Positions 25,722 through 35,694 are shown, counted from the first letter of the stretch. The stretch: 64,000 bases of DNA from Brevundimonas subvibrioides (GCF_002280785.1 NZ_NCEQ01000004.1:1-64000), one strand, 5' to 3'. A program made the numbers and translations. The notes: generated by a model not told the origin, from the letters alone.

Positions 25722-27331
25722 TGATCCGGCGCGGACTGGTTTTCGGCCTCACCCTGGCCGCCCTGACTCTGGCGGGATGCGCCACGCCCAATGGCGACGG
25801 CAGCTGGGATCTGGGCCAGGACGCTCCCCGATACCAGCCGCCGACCGTGGCCGCCCTGATCGCGGACCCGACGCTGGCGTCGGGGACCTTGAGCGCCTCG
25901 ATGGCGCTGATCGCCTCGACCGGGGTCGGATCGGATCAGCCGATCAATGCGGTGATCGCGGTCAGCGATCTCGAAGGGATGGAGCCGGGCGTGTTCGCGC
26001 CGGGTCCCCTGTCCGGCGTGCCGATCCTGCTCAAGGACAATATCGAGACGGCCGACATGCCGACGACCGCCGGCTCGATGGCGCTGCTCGACAACGCGCC
26101 GGGGCGGGACGCGCCTCTGGTCGCGCGGCTGAGGGCGGCGGGCGCGGTCATCCTGGGCAAGACCAATCTGTCGGAGTGGGCCAATATCCGCTCGTCGGCC
26201 TCGGTGTCCGGATGGAGCGGGGTGGGCGGCCTGACCCGCAATCCGCATGCGCTGGACCGCAACACCTGCGGCTCGTCCTCGGGCTCCGGTGCGGCGGTGG
26301 CGGCAGGACTGGCCCCCGCGGCCATCGGGACGGAGACGGACGGGTCGATCGTCTGCCCGGCCGCGATCAACGGCATCGTCGGTTTCAAGCCCACAGTCGG
26401 GATGGTTTCACGTACGCACATCGTGCCGATCAGCCATTCGCAGGACACAGCCGGGCCGATGACGCGCACCGTCGAGGACGCGGCCATCCTGTTGTCGGTC
26501 ATCGCCGGCAGCGACCCCGCCGATCCGGCGACGGCCGAGGCGGATGCGAGGAAGACCGACTTCCGGGCGGCCCTCGACGCCGGCTCGCTGCGCGGGACGC
26601 GGATCGGGGTGGCCCGGTTCCTGACCGGCTATTCGCCCGGCACGGATGCGGTGTTCGAACGGACGCTGCAGGCCCTGCGCGATGCCGGAGCCGTGCTGAT
26701 CGACATCACCGACGGGCCGGACATGGACGCCATCGGCGAGGCCGAGACGACCGTGCTGCACTATGAACTCAAGGCCGACCTGAACGCCTATCTGGCTTCA
26801 ACCGACCCGGAGCAGGTGCGCACCCGGACCCTGGCCGACGTCATCGCCTTCAACATCGCGACGCCGCGCGAGATGGCCCTGTTCGGGCAGGAAACCTTCA
26901 TCAAGGCCGAGGCGACGCGGGGGCTGGACGATCCGGAATATATCGCGGCGCGCGCGACCTCGCTGAGGCTGGCGGGAGTCGAGGGGATCGACCGGCTGCT
27001 GAGCCGGAACGCGGTCGTGGCCCTGGTCGCGCCGACGGTGGGACCCGCGTGGGCGATCGATGTGGTCAACGGCGATCACTATCTGGGGGCGGCGTCGACG
27101 CTGCCGGCGGTCGCGGGCTATCCGCATCTGACCGTGCCGATGGGGTTCGTGCAGGGCCTGCCGGTGGGGCTGAGCTTCATCGGGGCCCAGTGGGACGACG
27201 CGCGCATCCTGTCGCTGGGCTACGCCTTCGAGCAGGCGACCCATGCGTACCGGCCCGCCGGCCTGCGTCGATCCATCGACGACCTGCCGGAGGTGGCGGC
27301 AGTGCTGGCGCCGGTCGTGGCGGCGCCCTGA
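25718..27331 (+). CDS. Lipoprotein amidase, tandem paralogue
   Basis: The 537-residue enzyme has a lipoprotein signal with lipobox LAGC (Cys22), so it should be anchored in a membrane. The same triad blocks are present: [24 protein letters not shown] and [11 protein letters not shown]. Compared with its upstream paralogue it has about 25 more residues before the catalytic lysine and a distinct C-terminal tail. The pair thus offers a soluble periplasmic and a membrane-tethered form of one activity. Start ATG 25718 overlaps the previous stop (ATGA). Substrate specificity cannot be inferred beyond linkage to the peptidase. Confidence 0.88.
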   Translation: MMIRRGLVFGLTLAALTLAGCATPNGDGSWDLGQDAPRYQPPTVAALIADPTLASGTLSASMALIASTGVGSDQPINAVIAVSDLEGMEPGVFAPGPLSGVPILLKDNIETADMPTTAGSMALLDNAPGRDAPLVARLRAAGAVILGKTNLSEWANIRSSASVSGWSGVGGLTRNPHALDRNTCGSSSGSGAAVAAGLAPAAIGTETDGSIVCPAAINGIVGFKPTVGMVSRTHIVPISHSQDTAGPMTRTVEDAAILLSVIAGSDPADPATAEADARKTDFRAALDAGSLRGTRIGVARFLTGYSPGTDAVFERTLQALRDAGAVLIDITDGPDMDAIGEAETTVLHYELKADLNAYLASTDPEQVRTRTLADVIAFNIATPREMALFGQETFIKAEATRGLDDPEYIAARATSLRLAGVEGIDRLLSRNAVVALVAPTVGPAWAIDVVNGDHYLGAASTLPAVAGYPHLTVPMGFVQGLPVGLSFIGAQWDDARILSLGYAFEQATHAYRPAGLRRSIDDLPEVAAVLAPVVAAP

Positions 27332-27373
27332 GCGCGACCGCACACTGATCCGGGACCGGGATCCGGACAGGCT

Positions 27374-28741
27374 CTAGGTGGCGAGACTGTTCAGCCAGTC
27401 CTCGAGATTGGTGAATCCATCCCCGTCGCGATCCGCCGCGCCGTCGGGCGAAGCTGGATCGAGGCCGTGGGCGGTCTCCCAGGCGTCGGGCATGCCGTCG
27501 GCGTCGGTGTCGGTCCAGGGCGTTCCGGGGGCGAGATCGGGCCAGCCGCCGACCTCGGCCTGGCTGTTGATGATCCGCCCCGTGCCATCGACGACGCCGG
27601 CGACAATGCGCGTGTCCACGGCATCCCGGGCATGGGAGGCGCCGGCCCCGGCCAGCACCGAGGCGAAGGCCTGATCCGCCGTTCCGGTCGCGCCCATGGC
27701 CCAGTCGGGGAGGGCGGTCAGTCGATAGCCGGGCGTGTCGTCGCCCGTGACCGGCTCCCACGGATCGGCGGGAACGACGCCGTCGATGCTGTTGCCCTCG
27801 AACCAGGCGTGAGCCGCCGTCGACTCCTCCTCGAAGATCACCGCGCCGGTGGAGTCCGGGCCGCGCCTGTAGGCGTTGCCGGCGAAGACATAGGTCGAGA
27901 CCGTCGCCGGATCCTTGTCGGAGTTGTAGCCGGCGTGACCCTGGCCCCAGTCGTAGAAGACGTTGTTGCTGAACTCGAAGCGGGGGCCGACTGGATCGAT
28001 GTCGGGCGTCAGATAGTTGCCGGGGCGCGGCATTCTGGCGCGGTGGGCGGCCCACAGGTTGTGGTGGAAGGTGAAGCGGGCGCCGCGATTGCCGCGCACC
28101 AGCGAGCCATAGCCGTGGTCGCCCTTCGAATGGGCCGACAGGTTCAGGCTCTCGGCGATGATCGACCACTGGACGGTGACGGCGTCGATGACGCGGTCGC
28201 GGCTGCCGATCGACAGGGTCTCGTCCACCGACCAGGAGGCCGAGACGTGATCCAGGATGATGCGCTGGCCCCGGTCGATGGTGATCGCATCGGTCTCCAC
28301 CCCGTCCTCGTCGCCGAGGCGCGAGCGGATGTAGCGGACGACCACATCGTCGGCCGAGATCAGCAGGGGCTGGCCGCGCAGGGTGATCCCGCCGCCGGGC
28401 GCGGTCTGGCCGGCAATGGTGATGCGCGGTTCGCGGATGCGTAACGGGGTCGCCAGCCGGAGCGTGCCGCCGATGTCGAAGACGACCGTGCGCGCGCCGT
28501 CGGCCTCCACCGCGGCGCGCAGGCTGCCCGGTCCCGAATCGTTCAGGTTGGTGACGCGGAGCACCGCTCCGCCGCGTCCGCCGACGGCCTCACGACCCGC
28601 ACCGAGCGCGCCGGGAAAGGCCACGACCACGGTCGGATCAGCCTGCGCAGGCGCGGCGGCCGTGGCGCAGCCAGCGGCTGTGGCGAGAATGCCAGCTGCC
28701 ACGCTTGCCTGAGCGAGACGGGTTGCAAGATGGGTCTTCAT
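27374..28741 (-). CDS. Pectate lyase (PL1-like) with C-terminal Ca2+-binding repeat
   Basis: The 455-residue secreted enzyme begins with a signal peptide containing a weak lipobox (TAAGC, Cys25). A right-handed beta-helix lyase domain follows (about 40-340), with GGRGGAVLRVTNLNDSGPGS, GQTAPGGGITLRG, ILDHVSASWSVDE and RFTFHHNLWAAH as typical blocks. The C-terminus holds two EF-hand-like loops, DTDADGMPDAWE and DRDGDGFTNLED, as in thrombospondin-3/dockerin-like modules. It should cleave pectate by beta-elimination. It diverges from a TonB receptor across two operator copies, and the type II secretion genes downstream of that receptor could export it. A very long open frame continues upstream to 31843 but is antisense to the receptor. 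Confidence 0.88.
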   Translation of the reverse strand: MKTHLATRLAQASVAAGILATAAGCATAAAPAQADPTVVVAFPGALGAGREAVGGRGGAVLRVTNLNDSGPGSLRAAVEADGARTVVFDIGGTLRLATPLRIREPRITIAGQTAPGGGITLRGQPLLISADDVVVRYIRSRLGDEDGVETDAITIDRGQRIILDHVSASWSVDETLSIGSRDRVIDAVTVQWSIIAESLNLSAHSKGDHGYGSLVRGNRGARFTFHHNLWAAHRARMPRPGNYLTPDIDPVGPRFEFSNNVFYDWGQGHAGYNSDKDPATVSTYVFAGNAYRRGPDSTGAVIFEEESTAAHAWFEGNSIDGVVPADPWEPVTGDDTPGYRLTALPDWAMGATGTADQAFASVLAGAGASHARDAVDTRIVAGVVDGTGRIINSQAEVGGWPDLAPGTPWTDTDADGMPDAWETAHGLDPASPDGAADRDGDGFTNLEDWLNSLAT

Positions 28742-28758
28742 CGGGTTAGGCTCGCTAT

Positions 28759-28806
28759 TGATACCGGTGTCAGGCTGCTTGTCAGTCATAAATGATACCG
28801 GTGTCA
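28759..28806. promoter_or_regulatory. Twin operators between pectate lyase and TonB receptor
   Basis: TGATACCGGTGTCA occurs exactly twice, at 28759-28772 and 28793-28806, 34 bp centre to centre. Each is a near-palindrome around ACCGGT, the form of LacI-family operators at sugar loci. They lie 18 bp from the lyase start and 82 bp from the receptor start. No LacI regulator gene is in the window. Confidence 0.65.
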
Positions 28807-28888
28807 AACGGTCACGGGGAAGGCTCCGGTCCGACGATAACAGATCGGCAGGAAGCCGGCGAAATGACATTCCTTGGGAGGAGGCACT

Positions 28889-31885
28889 ATGTATCAGTAT
28901 CGTCAGGGGCGCCCGTGCGCACTCCGTCAAGGGCTTGTGGCCGGTGTGTCCGGCCTGGCCATCGCGCTGACCCTGGGGGTCGCGCCGGCATCCGCCCAGA
29001 CCGCACCCGCGCAGGATGACGAAGAGACCCAGGTCGACGAGATCGTCGTCACCGGCTTCCGGGCCTCGCTGGATGCGGCGCTCAGCATCAAGCGTCGCGA
29101 GGCGGGCGTCGTGGACGCCATCGTCGCCGAGGACATCGCCGACTTCCCCGACCTGAACCTGGCCGAAGCCGTTCAGCGCATCCCGGGCGTCTCCATCGAC
29201 CGCGACGCGGGCGAAGGCCGTTCGATCACGGTTCGCGGCCTGTCTTCGGACTTCACCCGCACCCGCATCAACGGCATGGAAGCCCAGGCCACCACGGGCG
29301 GCACGGACTCCTCGGGCGGCGCCAACCGCGGCCGTGGATTCGACTTCAACGTCTTCGCCTCCGAGCTGTTCAACTCGATCACCGTGCGCAAGACGGCCGC
29401 GGCCGAGACCGAAGAAGGCTCCCTGGGCGCGACCATCGACCTGCAGGCCACGCGCCCGTTCGACTATGACGGCTTCACCCTCGCGGCCTCGGTCCAGGGC
29501 GGCTACAACGACCTGTCGGAAACGACCAACCCGCGCGGCGCCCTGCTGCTGTCCAACACCTGGAACGACGGCATGTTCGGCGCCCTGGTGTCGGTCGCCT
29601 ATTCCGAGCGCGACCTGTGGGAAGAAGGTTTCAGCTCCGTGCGCTGGGCTCCGGCCGCGGCGCCGGGCTCGACCAACTCCGGCGGCTTCTGCTCGCCGAT
29701 CGGCGTGCCGACCCAGAACCCGGGGAACAGCACCGCCAACGGCACCACGGCCACGACCTGCGCCACCGGCGTGAACCGTCCGGCCGGCACCGCCGAGAAC
29801 ATCGCCGCCTACAACACCGCCAACCAGGCCGGCGTCTTCGTCCCGCGCCTGCCGCGCTACGGTCGCCTGACCCACCACCAGGAGCGTCTGGGCGTCACCG
29901 GCGCTTTCCAGTTCAAGCCCGATGACGACACGGTCATGAGCCTGGACATCCTGTATTCGAAGCTGGACGCGACCCGTCAGGAAGACTTCCTGGAATCCCT
30001 GTCGTTCAGCCGCAACGCGGCCGCCGGCGGGCAGACCCAGATCGCCGTGCGTCAGGCGGCGGTCGAAAACAATGCCCTTGTCTATGGCGTCTTCGACAAC
30101 GTCGATGTCCGGTCCGAGCAGCGCTATGACGAGCTGTCGACCGAGTTCACCCAGGTCAACTTCACCATCGACCGTCAGTTCACCGACACCCTGCGCGGCA
30201 AGTTCTACATCGGCCGGGCCCAGTCGGAGTTCTCCAACCCGGTCCAGACGACGGTCACCCTCGATCGTCAGAACGTCCAGGGCTACTCGTTCGACTTCCG
30301 CAACAACCCGAACACCCCGGTCATCAACTACGGCTTCGACGTCGCCAATCCGGCCAACTGGGCCTGGCGCGACGTCAGCCTGGGCACCACCCTGGCCGCC
30401 CTGCCGCGCTCGGAAATCCGTCTGCGTCCGAACGGCGTGGACACCACCTTTGAAGCGGTTTCGGGCGATGTCGCCTGGGACGTCAATGACTGGCTGACCC
30501 TGAAGGCCGGCCTGAACGGCAAGACCTATCTGTCCGACTCCTACGAGTTCCGTCGGACGGACGAGACGGTCGTTCCGACCCTGCCGGCCGGCGCCACGAT
30601 CGCCAGCATCACCAACCTGCTGACCGGCTTCGGGACCAACCTGATCCCCGGCGGCACGGCCTCGTCGTGGGTTCGTCCGAACCTCGACGCCGTCGCCAGC
30701 CTGTTCAACATCTACTGCAACTGCAACACGGGCGTGGCGGGCGGGGACTTCACCCTGACCAGCATCACCAACGGCAACGCCCGTGGCGGCAACCGCACGA
30801 TCGAGGAGAATGACTTCGCCTTCTACGTCCAGGCGGACTTCAACACCGATCTCGGCGGCATGCCCTTCCGCGGCAACGTCGGCGTGCGCAAGGCCTATAC
30901 CGAACTGATCGCCGAGGGCTATTCCTCGACCGGCGGCGGCACGCGGGTCCGTGGCGAGAACAGGTACGACGACCTCCTGCCGTCGCTGAACCTCGCCATC
31001 GAGCCGATGGAGGACCTGATCGTCCGCTTCGGCGCCGCCAAGGTCATGGCGCGTCCGCAGATCGGCAACACCCTGGCCGGGACCAACTATCTGGTGCCGA
31101 CCACCTCGTTGGCGGCGACGGGCCCGAACTTCACGGCCAGCATCGGCAACGTGAACCTGGAGCCGTTCCGCGCCAAGACCTACGACTTCACCGTCGAATG
31201 GTATTTCGCCCCGGAAAGCCTGCTGTCCTTCGCCTACTTCTACAAGGACATCGACACCTACATTCAGATCATCCGTCAGGACCTGCCGTACACGGCCCTG
31301 ACCGGTCTGAACCCGTCGGCGTTCGATCCCAGCCTGTGCACCGCCGCCTGCTCCGGCTCGACCGTCTTCCAGCTGACCTCGGCGGTGAACACCGAGGGCG
31401 GCCCGCTGAAGGGCTTCGAGATCAGCTACCAGCAGCCCTTCCGCTTCCTGCCGGGCTTCCTGGAGAACACGGGCGTCCAGCTGAACTACACCCACGTCGA
31501 GTCCGAGATCGACTACTGCAGCGACGCACTGTGCACGACCTTCGTGACCAACGACCTGATCAACCTGTCGCCGGAAGCCTGGAACGGCACCCTGTACTAC
31601 GAGGACGACCGGTTCTCGGCGCGGGTCTCGGCCTCCTACCGCCAGCAGTATCTGCAGAACGTCCCGGGCCGGAACGGCAACCTGATCGAGGGCAAGAACG
31701 AGACCCTCAACTGGGATGTCTCGTCCTCCTTCAACCTGACCGAACAGGTCAGCCTGACCTTCGAAGGTCTGAACCTGACGGACGAAGAGAACCACCAGTA
31801 CGTCGGCGACGGCAGTCGCCAGTCGACGTCGGTCTACCACCACACGGGCCGCCAGTTCTATTTCGGCGCGCGGTACCGCTTCTAG
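28889..31885 (+). CDS. Large TonB-dependent receptor, probable pectin-oligosaccharide uptake
   Basis: The 998-residue receptor has a signal peptide (about 1-38, PASAQ), TonB box DEIVVTGFRASL, and a plug with AEAVQRIPGVSIDRDAGEGR and VRGLSSDFTRTRINGMEAQ. A very large barrel ends in GARYRF. This is the long carbohydrate-type receptor common in Caulobacter and Xanthomonas. Start 28889 follows GGAGGAGG; an in-frame GTG-type start 15 bp upstream would bury that site. Its promoter shares twin operators with the pectate lyase, so import of oligogalacturonate-like products is the natural reading. Codon use is more biased than its neighbours, consistent with high expression. Confidence 0.92.
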   Translation: MYQYRQGRPCALRQGLVAGVSGLAIALTLGVAPASAQTAPAQDDEETQVDEIVVTGFRASLDAALSIKRREAGVVDAIVAEDIADFPDLNLAEAVQRIPGVSIDRDAGEGRSITVRGLSSDFTRTRINGMEAQATTGGTDSSGGANRGRGFDFNVFASELFNSITVRKTAAAETEEGSLGATIDLQATRPFDYDGFTLAASVQGGYNDLSETTNPRGALLLSNTWNDGMFGALVSVAYSERDLWEEGFSSVRWAPAAAPGSTNSGGFCSPIGVPTQNPGNSTANGTTATTCATGVNRPAGTAENIAAYNTANQAGVFVPRLPRYGRLTHHQERLGVTGAFQFKPDDDTVMSLDILYSKLDATRQEDFLESLSFSRNAAAGGQTQIAVRQAAVENNALVYGVFDNVDVRSEQRYDELSTEFTQVNFTIDRQFTDTLRGKFYIGRAQSEFSNPVQTTVTLDRQNVQGYSFDFRNNPNTPVINYGFDVANPANWAWRDVSLGTTLAALPRSEIRLRPNGVDTTFEAVSGDVAWDVNDWLTLKAGLNGKTYLSDSYEFRRTDETVVPTLPAGATIASITNLLTGFGTNLIPGGTASSWVRPNLDAVASLFNIYCNCNTGVAGGDFTLTSITNGNARGGNRTIEENDFAFYVQADFNTDLGGMPFRGNVGVRKAYTELIAEGYSSTGGGTRVRGENRYDDLLPSLNLAIEPMEDLIVRFGAAKVMARPQIGNTLAGTNYLVPTTSLAATGPNFTASIGNVNLEPFRAKTYDFTVEWYFAPESLLSFAYFYKDIDTYIQIIRQDLPYTALTGLNPSAFDPSLCTAACSGSTVFQLTSAVNTEGGPLKGFEISYQQPFRFLPGFLENTGVQLNYTHVESEIDYCSDALCTTFVTNDLINLSPEAWNGTLYYEDDRFSARVSASYRQQYLQNVPGRNGNLIEGKNETLNWDVSSSFNLTEQVSLTFEGLNLTDEENHQYVGDGSRQSTSVYHHTGRQFYFGARYRF

Positions 31886-31912
31886 GGAGCGTTCACTCCT
31901 GAGCGCGAACTG

Positions 31913-31948
31913 GGCCGGGGAGGGGAAACCTTCTCCGGCCTTTTCTTT
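31913..31948 (+). terminator. Intrinsic terminator of the TonB receptor
   Basis: GGCCGGGGAG (31913-31922) pairs with TTCTCCGGCC (31931-31940) with a single wobble or mismatch region, and is followed by TTTTCTTT. Confidence 0.8.
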
Positions 31949-32027
31949 GCTGCGTCGGGGCTGGAAATCGGCGCGCGGGTGACGGCCAATGCGCGTGAGG
32001 GCCCGGCGGCGCAGGCCAGGGCTGACC

Positions 32028-32867
32028 TCAGCCCGCCGTGCGGCGCCGCCCGGTCACCACGACGTCGACCGCGCGGTCGCGGCGGATGCGGGCGATGCGG
32101 CTGTCGAGCGCCTGGGTCACGTCGCCGACCGTGACGGTGGTGATGACGCGGTAGTGGTTCGAGGTGAAGCCGGTCCCGGGCAGGGACGGGGCGCCTTCGG
32201 TCGCGAGGTCGGCAGGGTTGAGCAGGCCGTTGCGGGCCCGGATCGCCAGCAGCTTGCCGGCGACCTCGGGGTCCTTCGTCATCAGGGTCAGAAGGGGCAG
32301 GCCGACGGTGTTCAGGTTGATGGTCGCGTCCTCGGGAAGGATGACGACATAGGGGGCCAGCCGGTCGAGGTCGCCGCGGGGGACTCCGGCGGCGACGATC
32401 AGACTGTCGTCGGTCAGGGGGCCGGCGACGCGGACGACCGAGGCGATGCGGATCAGGGACGTCGGGTCGAGGTTGAGCGAGGCGCCGATGGCCTGGAACA
32501 GGGCGATGGGGGCGGCCTCGCCGGACTGCATGGCGTTGAGGTTGAAGCGGGACTGCTCGTCCTCGATGGCCAGGGCGAAACGGCCGCCGGGAACGGCGAT
32601 GGCCTGCTGGCCCAACTGGGCCCAGGGTTCTGAAAGGTTATCCGTGCCGGCGGCGACGAGGGCGTCGCGGCGCAGGGTGGTGACGGCGGACAGCTCTCCG
32701 GCGCGGGCGTAGGCATTGGCCTGGGCCGCGTCGCGCAGGCGGGTGGAGCGCTGGACCTCGATGTCCTGGGTCGAGACCATGATCAGGACCGCGACGCTGG
32801 CCACGGCCAGGACCAGCAGGACGTTGAGAAGGATCATGCCCTCGCGGCGGGTGAACCTGAGCCTCAT
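32028..32867 (-). CDS. gspK: Type II secretion minor pseudopilin GspK
   Basis: The 279-residue protein has a short basic leader ending at Gly10, then MILLNVLLVLAVASVAVLIM. The usual Glu at position +5 is replaced by Asn, a known feature of GspK at the pilus tip. The globular part contains DEQSRFNLNAM and LPEDATINLNTVGLPLL, both typical of GspK. It caps the I-J-K tip complex in the periplasm. Its start overlaps the GspJ stop by 4 bp. The J-K pair is transcribed away from the rest of the secretion genes, an unusual split. Confidence 0.9.
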   Translation of the reverse strand: MRLRFTRREGMILLNVLLVLAVASVAVLIMVSTQDIEVQRSTRLRDAAQANAYARAGELSAVTTLRRDALVAAGTDNLSEPWAQLGQQAIAVPGGRFALAIEDEQSRFNLNAMQSGEAAPIALFQAIGASLNLDPTSLIRIASVVRVAGPLTDDSLIVAAGVPRGDLDRLAPYVVILPEDATINLNTVGLPLLTLMTKDPEVAGKLLAIRARNGLLNPADLATEGAPSLPGTGFTSNHYRVITTVTVGDVTQALDSRIARIRRDRAVDVVVTGRRRTAG

Positions 32868-33541
32868 GGCGCAACGACCGGCGGCGCCGGCTCCATCAGC
32901 GGAATGGAGGCGACGCGACGCAGGGTGGCGGTCGGCTGGCCGTCGACACCGGTCAGTGTGATGTCGAGCGCCACGGCGGTGACGCCTTCGTCAGGCGCAG
33001 GGCCGCTCGAGAGGGGGCTGCCGTCGGGACCGGTCAGGGGCAGGGCGGGCTGCTGCGGCTGGGGCCAGGCGTCGAGCCAGTCGCCGCGACGGCGGTGGAA
33101 GGTCCAGCGCAGGGAAGAGACCCGGGTCAGCAGGGTCTGGACCCGCTCGCCGCCCGCGCCGGTGATCGTGCGGGTCAGGGCGTCGCCGTTGAGGTCGTAG
33201 CGGACATTGACGATGCCGCCGGTGATGTCGGCCTTCTGCAACGACAGGGAGGTGGCGCCGCCGCCCAGCGAGCCGGTGATCTGGTCGAGGTCGGAGGAGA
33301 CGACCAGCATGGCGCGCTGGATCTCCGCCATCCGGCCGAGGCGGGTGTCGGTGGCGTCCTGGGTGCGCAGGACGCTGTTCAGCAGGGTGAATCCGGCCAC
33401 GCCGATCAAGGCGAACAGGGCCATGGCGATCAGCACCTCGATCAGGGTGAAACCTTTGCGACGGCGCTTCGCTTCGTCCGCACGCGTGGTATCTGCGGCG
33501 CGGAACGGGAGGCGCGACGATGCTGAAGGTCTGGAGGACAC
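32864..33541 (-). CDS. gspJ: Type II secretion minor pseudopilin GspJ
   Basis: The product contains KRRRKG followed by FTLIEVLIAMALFALIGVAGF, the prepilin-peptidase site and N-terminal helix with Glu+5, and a GspJ-like domain to the C-terminus. It joins GspI and GspK at the pseudopilus tip. No ATG lies close to the cleavage site. The nearest start is GTG 33541, giving a 30-residue leader; ATG 33574 is the next. Both overlap the 5' end of GspN head to head. Neither has a clear ribosome site, so the true start is uncertain; the mature domain is secure. Confidence 0.85.
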   Translation of the reverse strand: MSSRPSASSRLPFRAADTTRADEAKRRRKGFTLIEVLIAMALFALIGVAGFTLLNSVLRTQDATDTRLGRMAEIQRAMLVVSSDLDQITGSLGGGATSLSLQKADITGGIVNVRYDLNGDALTRTITGAGGERVQTLLTRVSSLRWTFHRRRGDWLDAWPQPQQPALPLTGPDGSPLSSGPAPDEGVTAVALDITLTGVDGQPTATLRRVASIPLMEPAPPVVAP

Positions 33542-34278
33542 GCGAGGGCGAAGGCGGCCGGGCTGCGGGCGCATTTCAGTTCGAGCGGCTGACGGTGAAG
33601 GTGACGCGCTGGCGCGTGGTGCTGGCCGGCGTCGCGGCCTGCGCATATGCGCTCGGCCTGATCGCCATGGCGCCGTCCGAGATCATCGTCGCCCGCTCCT
33701 CCAACGGGGAGCGGCAGGCGGTCGGGACGGTCTGGGCCGGAGAGCGGGCCATGCCGGGCGGGTTCGGGGCGCGCTGGGCGGTGATGCCCTTCTCCTCGAT
33801 CCTGCATCTGTCGGGGGCGCTGCGGCTGGCCCTGCGCGGGCCGGACACGGCGGCGACCGCGCAGGTTCTGGCGCGGCCGGGGCGGGTGCTGGTGCGCGAC
33901 CTGGAGGGGACGGCGTCGATGCGGTTGATCAATGCGGCGGCGCCGGGCCTGCCGTTCGCCTGTTCGTCGGTGATGCGGTTCGACGTGGCGCGGCTGTCGC
34001 TCAAGGGGAGGCCGGTAGGGGCCGGAACGATCCCGGTCTCGCCCGGCGATTGCGCGCCCTCCGGCGGCGGGGCGGCGACGCCTCTGCCGGCGCTGAACGG
34101 GACGGTCTCGGCGGACGGGGCGGCGACCACGGTCGTGTTCGCGCGGGCGGATACGGCCGCCGAGGTCATGAAGGCGCGGGTGCAGGCGGACGGCGGGCTG
34201 ACGGCCTCCATCGAGCCGGGCGGCGTCGGCCTGATCCCCGGCGTCGGGGCGCCGGTGTCGATCGAGACGTCGCTGTAA
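33520..34278 (+). CDS. gspN: Type II secretion protein N (GspN-like)
   Basis: The 252-residue protein has one N-terminal membrane helix (about 30-50, VVLAGVAACAYALGLIAMAP), a large periplasmic beta-rich part with LSGALRLALRGPD and two cysteines (FACSSV and GDCAPS). This matches the T2SSN family, an accessory inner-membrane component. The start at 33520 has a good GGGAGG site (33506-33511). It is the only secretion gene in this stretch on the plus strand, opposite GspJ, and is convergent with GspF across a long inverted repeat. The family call is from overall plan and context. Confidence 0.75.
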   Translation: MLKVWRTREGEGGRAAGAFQFERLTVKVTRWRVVLAGVAACAYALGLIAMAPSEIIVARSSNGERQAVGTVWAGERAMPGGFGARWAVMPFSSILHLSGALRLALRGPDTAATAQVLARPGRVLVRDLEGTASMRLINAAAPGLPFACSSVMRFDVARLSLKGRPVGAGTIPVSPGDCAPSGGGAATPLPALNGTVSADGAATTVVFARADTAAEVMKARVQADGGLTASIEPGGVGLIPGVGAPVSIETSL

Positions 34279-34297
34279 GCAACTCCACCAATACTGT

Positions 34298-34450
34298 CTC
34301 CTCCCCGTCGGCCGCTTGGCCGATGGGGAGGTGGCTCGCAGCGAAGCGGAGAGACGGAGGGGCTCTTTCCACGTGCACGAAGAACCCCTCCGTCGGCTCG
34401 CAAGAGCTCGCCGCCACCTCCCCATTCGCCAAGCGGCGAACGGGGAGGAG
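34298..34450. repeat. Long inverted repeat between convergent gspN and gspF
   Basis: Arms of about 65 bases (34298-34362 and 34384-34450) are near-perfect inverted copies. Both ends read CTCCTCCCCGT and its complement, and both arms contain CGCTTGGC...ATGGGGAGGTGG. A 21-nt loop contains the palindrome CACGTG. It would form a very strong hairpin on either strand and probably stops both transcripts. It looks like a dispersed intergenic element. Confidence 0.75.
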
Positions 34451-34471
34451 ACCGGAATGTCTGTCGTCGGC

Positions 34472-35694
34472 TCACAGCCCGGCGAGGTTGTTGAGGTTCA
34501 CGATCGGCATGAGGATGGCCAGCACCATCAACAGGACGATGCCGCCCATCACCAGAAGCACGCCGGGCTCGACCAGGGAGACGAGGGCCTGGACGAGGGA
34601 GTCCAGCTCCTGCTCCAGATCCTGGGCGGCGCGTTCGAGGCCGTGGCCGAGCTTGCCCGACTGTTCACCGGCCGCGACGATGGCCAGCAGCAGGGGCGGG
34701 AAGATCTCGGCCTCGGCCATGGCGCGGCGCAGGGACGAGCCTTCGCGGACGCGGGCGGCGACTATCAGGGCGCGTTCGCGGGCGAAGCGGTTGGGGGTGA
34801 CGGCGGCGGACGCCTGAAGCGCCTCGACCAGGGGCACGTCGGAGCGCACGAGGGTGGCCAGCGACCCTGCGAACCGGGCGGCGTTCAGGTGCTGGACGAA
34901 GCCGGCGAAGGGCGGGGTCTTCAACAGGAATTCGGCGAAGCGGCGGGCATTGGCGGGGACGGCCAGCCAGCGGTTCCAGGCGATCCCGGCGATGACGAGC
35001 GCGATCAGCACATAGACCCCGAAGGTCTGGACGAAGGCCGAGAGCGCGATCAGGGCGCGGGTCAGGAAGGGCAGTTCGGCCCCGCGCGAGACGAACACCT
35101 TCACGATGTCGGGCACGACATAGATCATCATCAGGGTGATCATCAGCAGGGACACCCCGGCCAGCAGGGCCGGATAGAGCAGGGCCAGCTGGACCTTCCG
35201 ACGGGCCTTCTCCTGATTGCCGACGAACTCGGTCAGGTGGGCCAGGACGGTCGAGAGCTTGCCCGACTGTTCGCCGGCCGCGATCGAGGCGCGGTAGAAT
35301 TCCGGGAAGACTTTCGGATGACGCCCCAACGCGGCGGCGAAGCTGCGGCCCTCGAGGATGGCGGAGCGGACGTCGGTCAGGACCACGCCTATGGGCTGGC
35401 CCTCGGTCTGCTGGGCGGCGATGCGCAGCGCCTCCTCGATGCGGATGTCCGAGCCGATCAGGGTCGAGAGCTGGCGGGTGACGGCGGACAGGGTCTTGGA
35501 GCTGATCCCCCGCTGGAAGATGACGATGCCCTTGGACAGGTCGGTCTTGCGGCGCTCGCCGGCCAGGGTGACGGCGGTCGGGAGCAGGCCCCGGTCGCGG
35601 ACCAGCTGGCGCGCGCCGACGTCGGAGGCGGCCTCGATGGTCCCCTTGTGCGGCCTGCCCTCGGCATCGACAGCCTGGAAGGCATAGACCGGCA

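Noticed and set aside
28742..31843. Very long minus-strand open frame continuous with the pectate lyase
   Set aside because: It is antisense to the TonB receptor, Val/Arg/Gly/Gln-rich with no domain, and arises from the receptor's biased codons. The lyase begins at 28741 with its own signal peptide.
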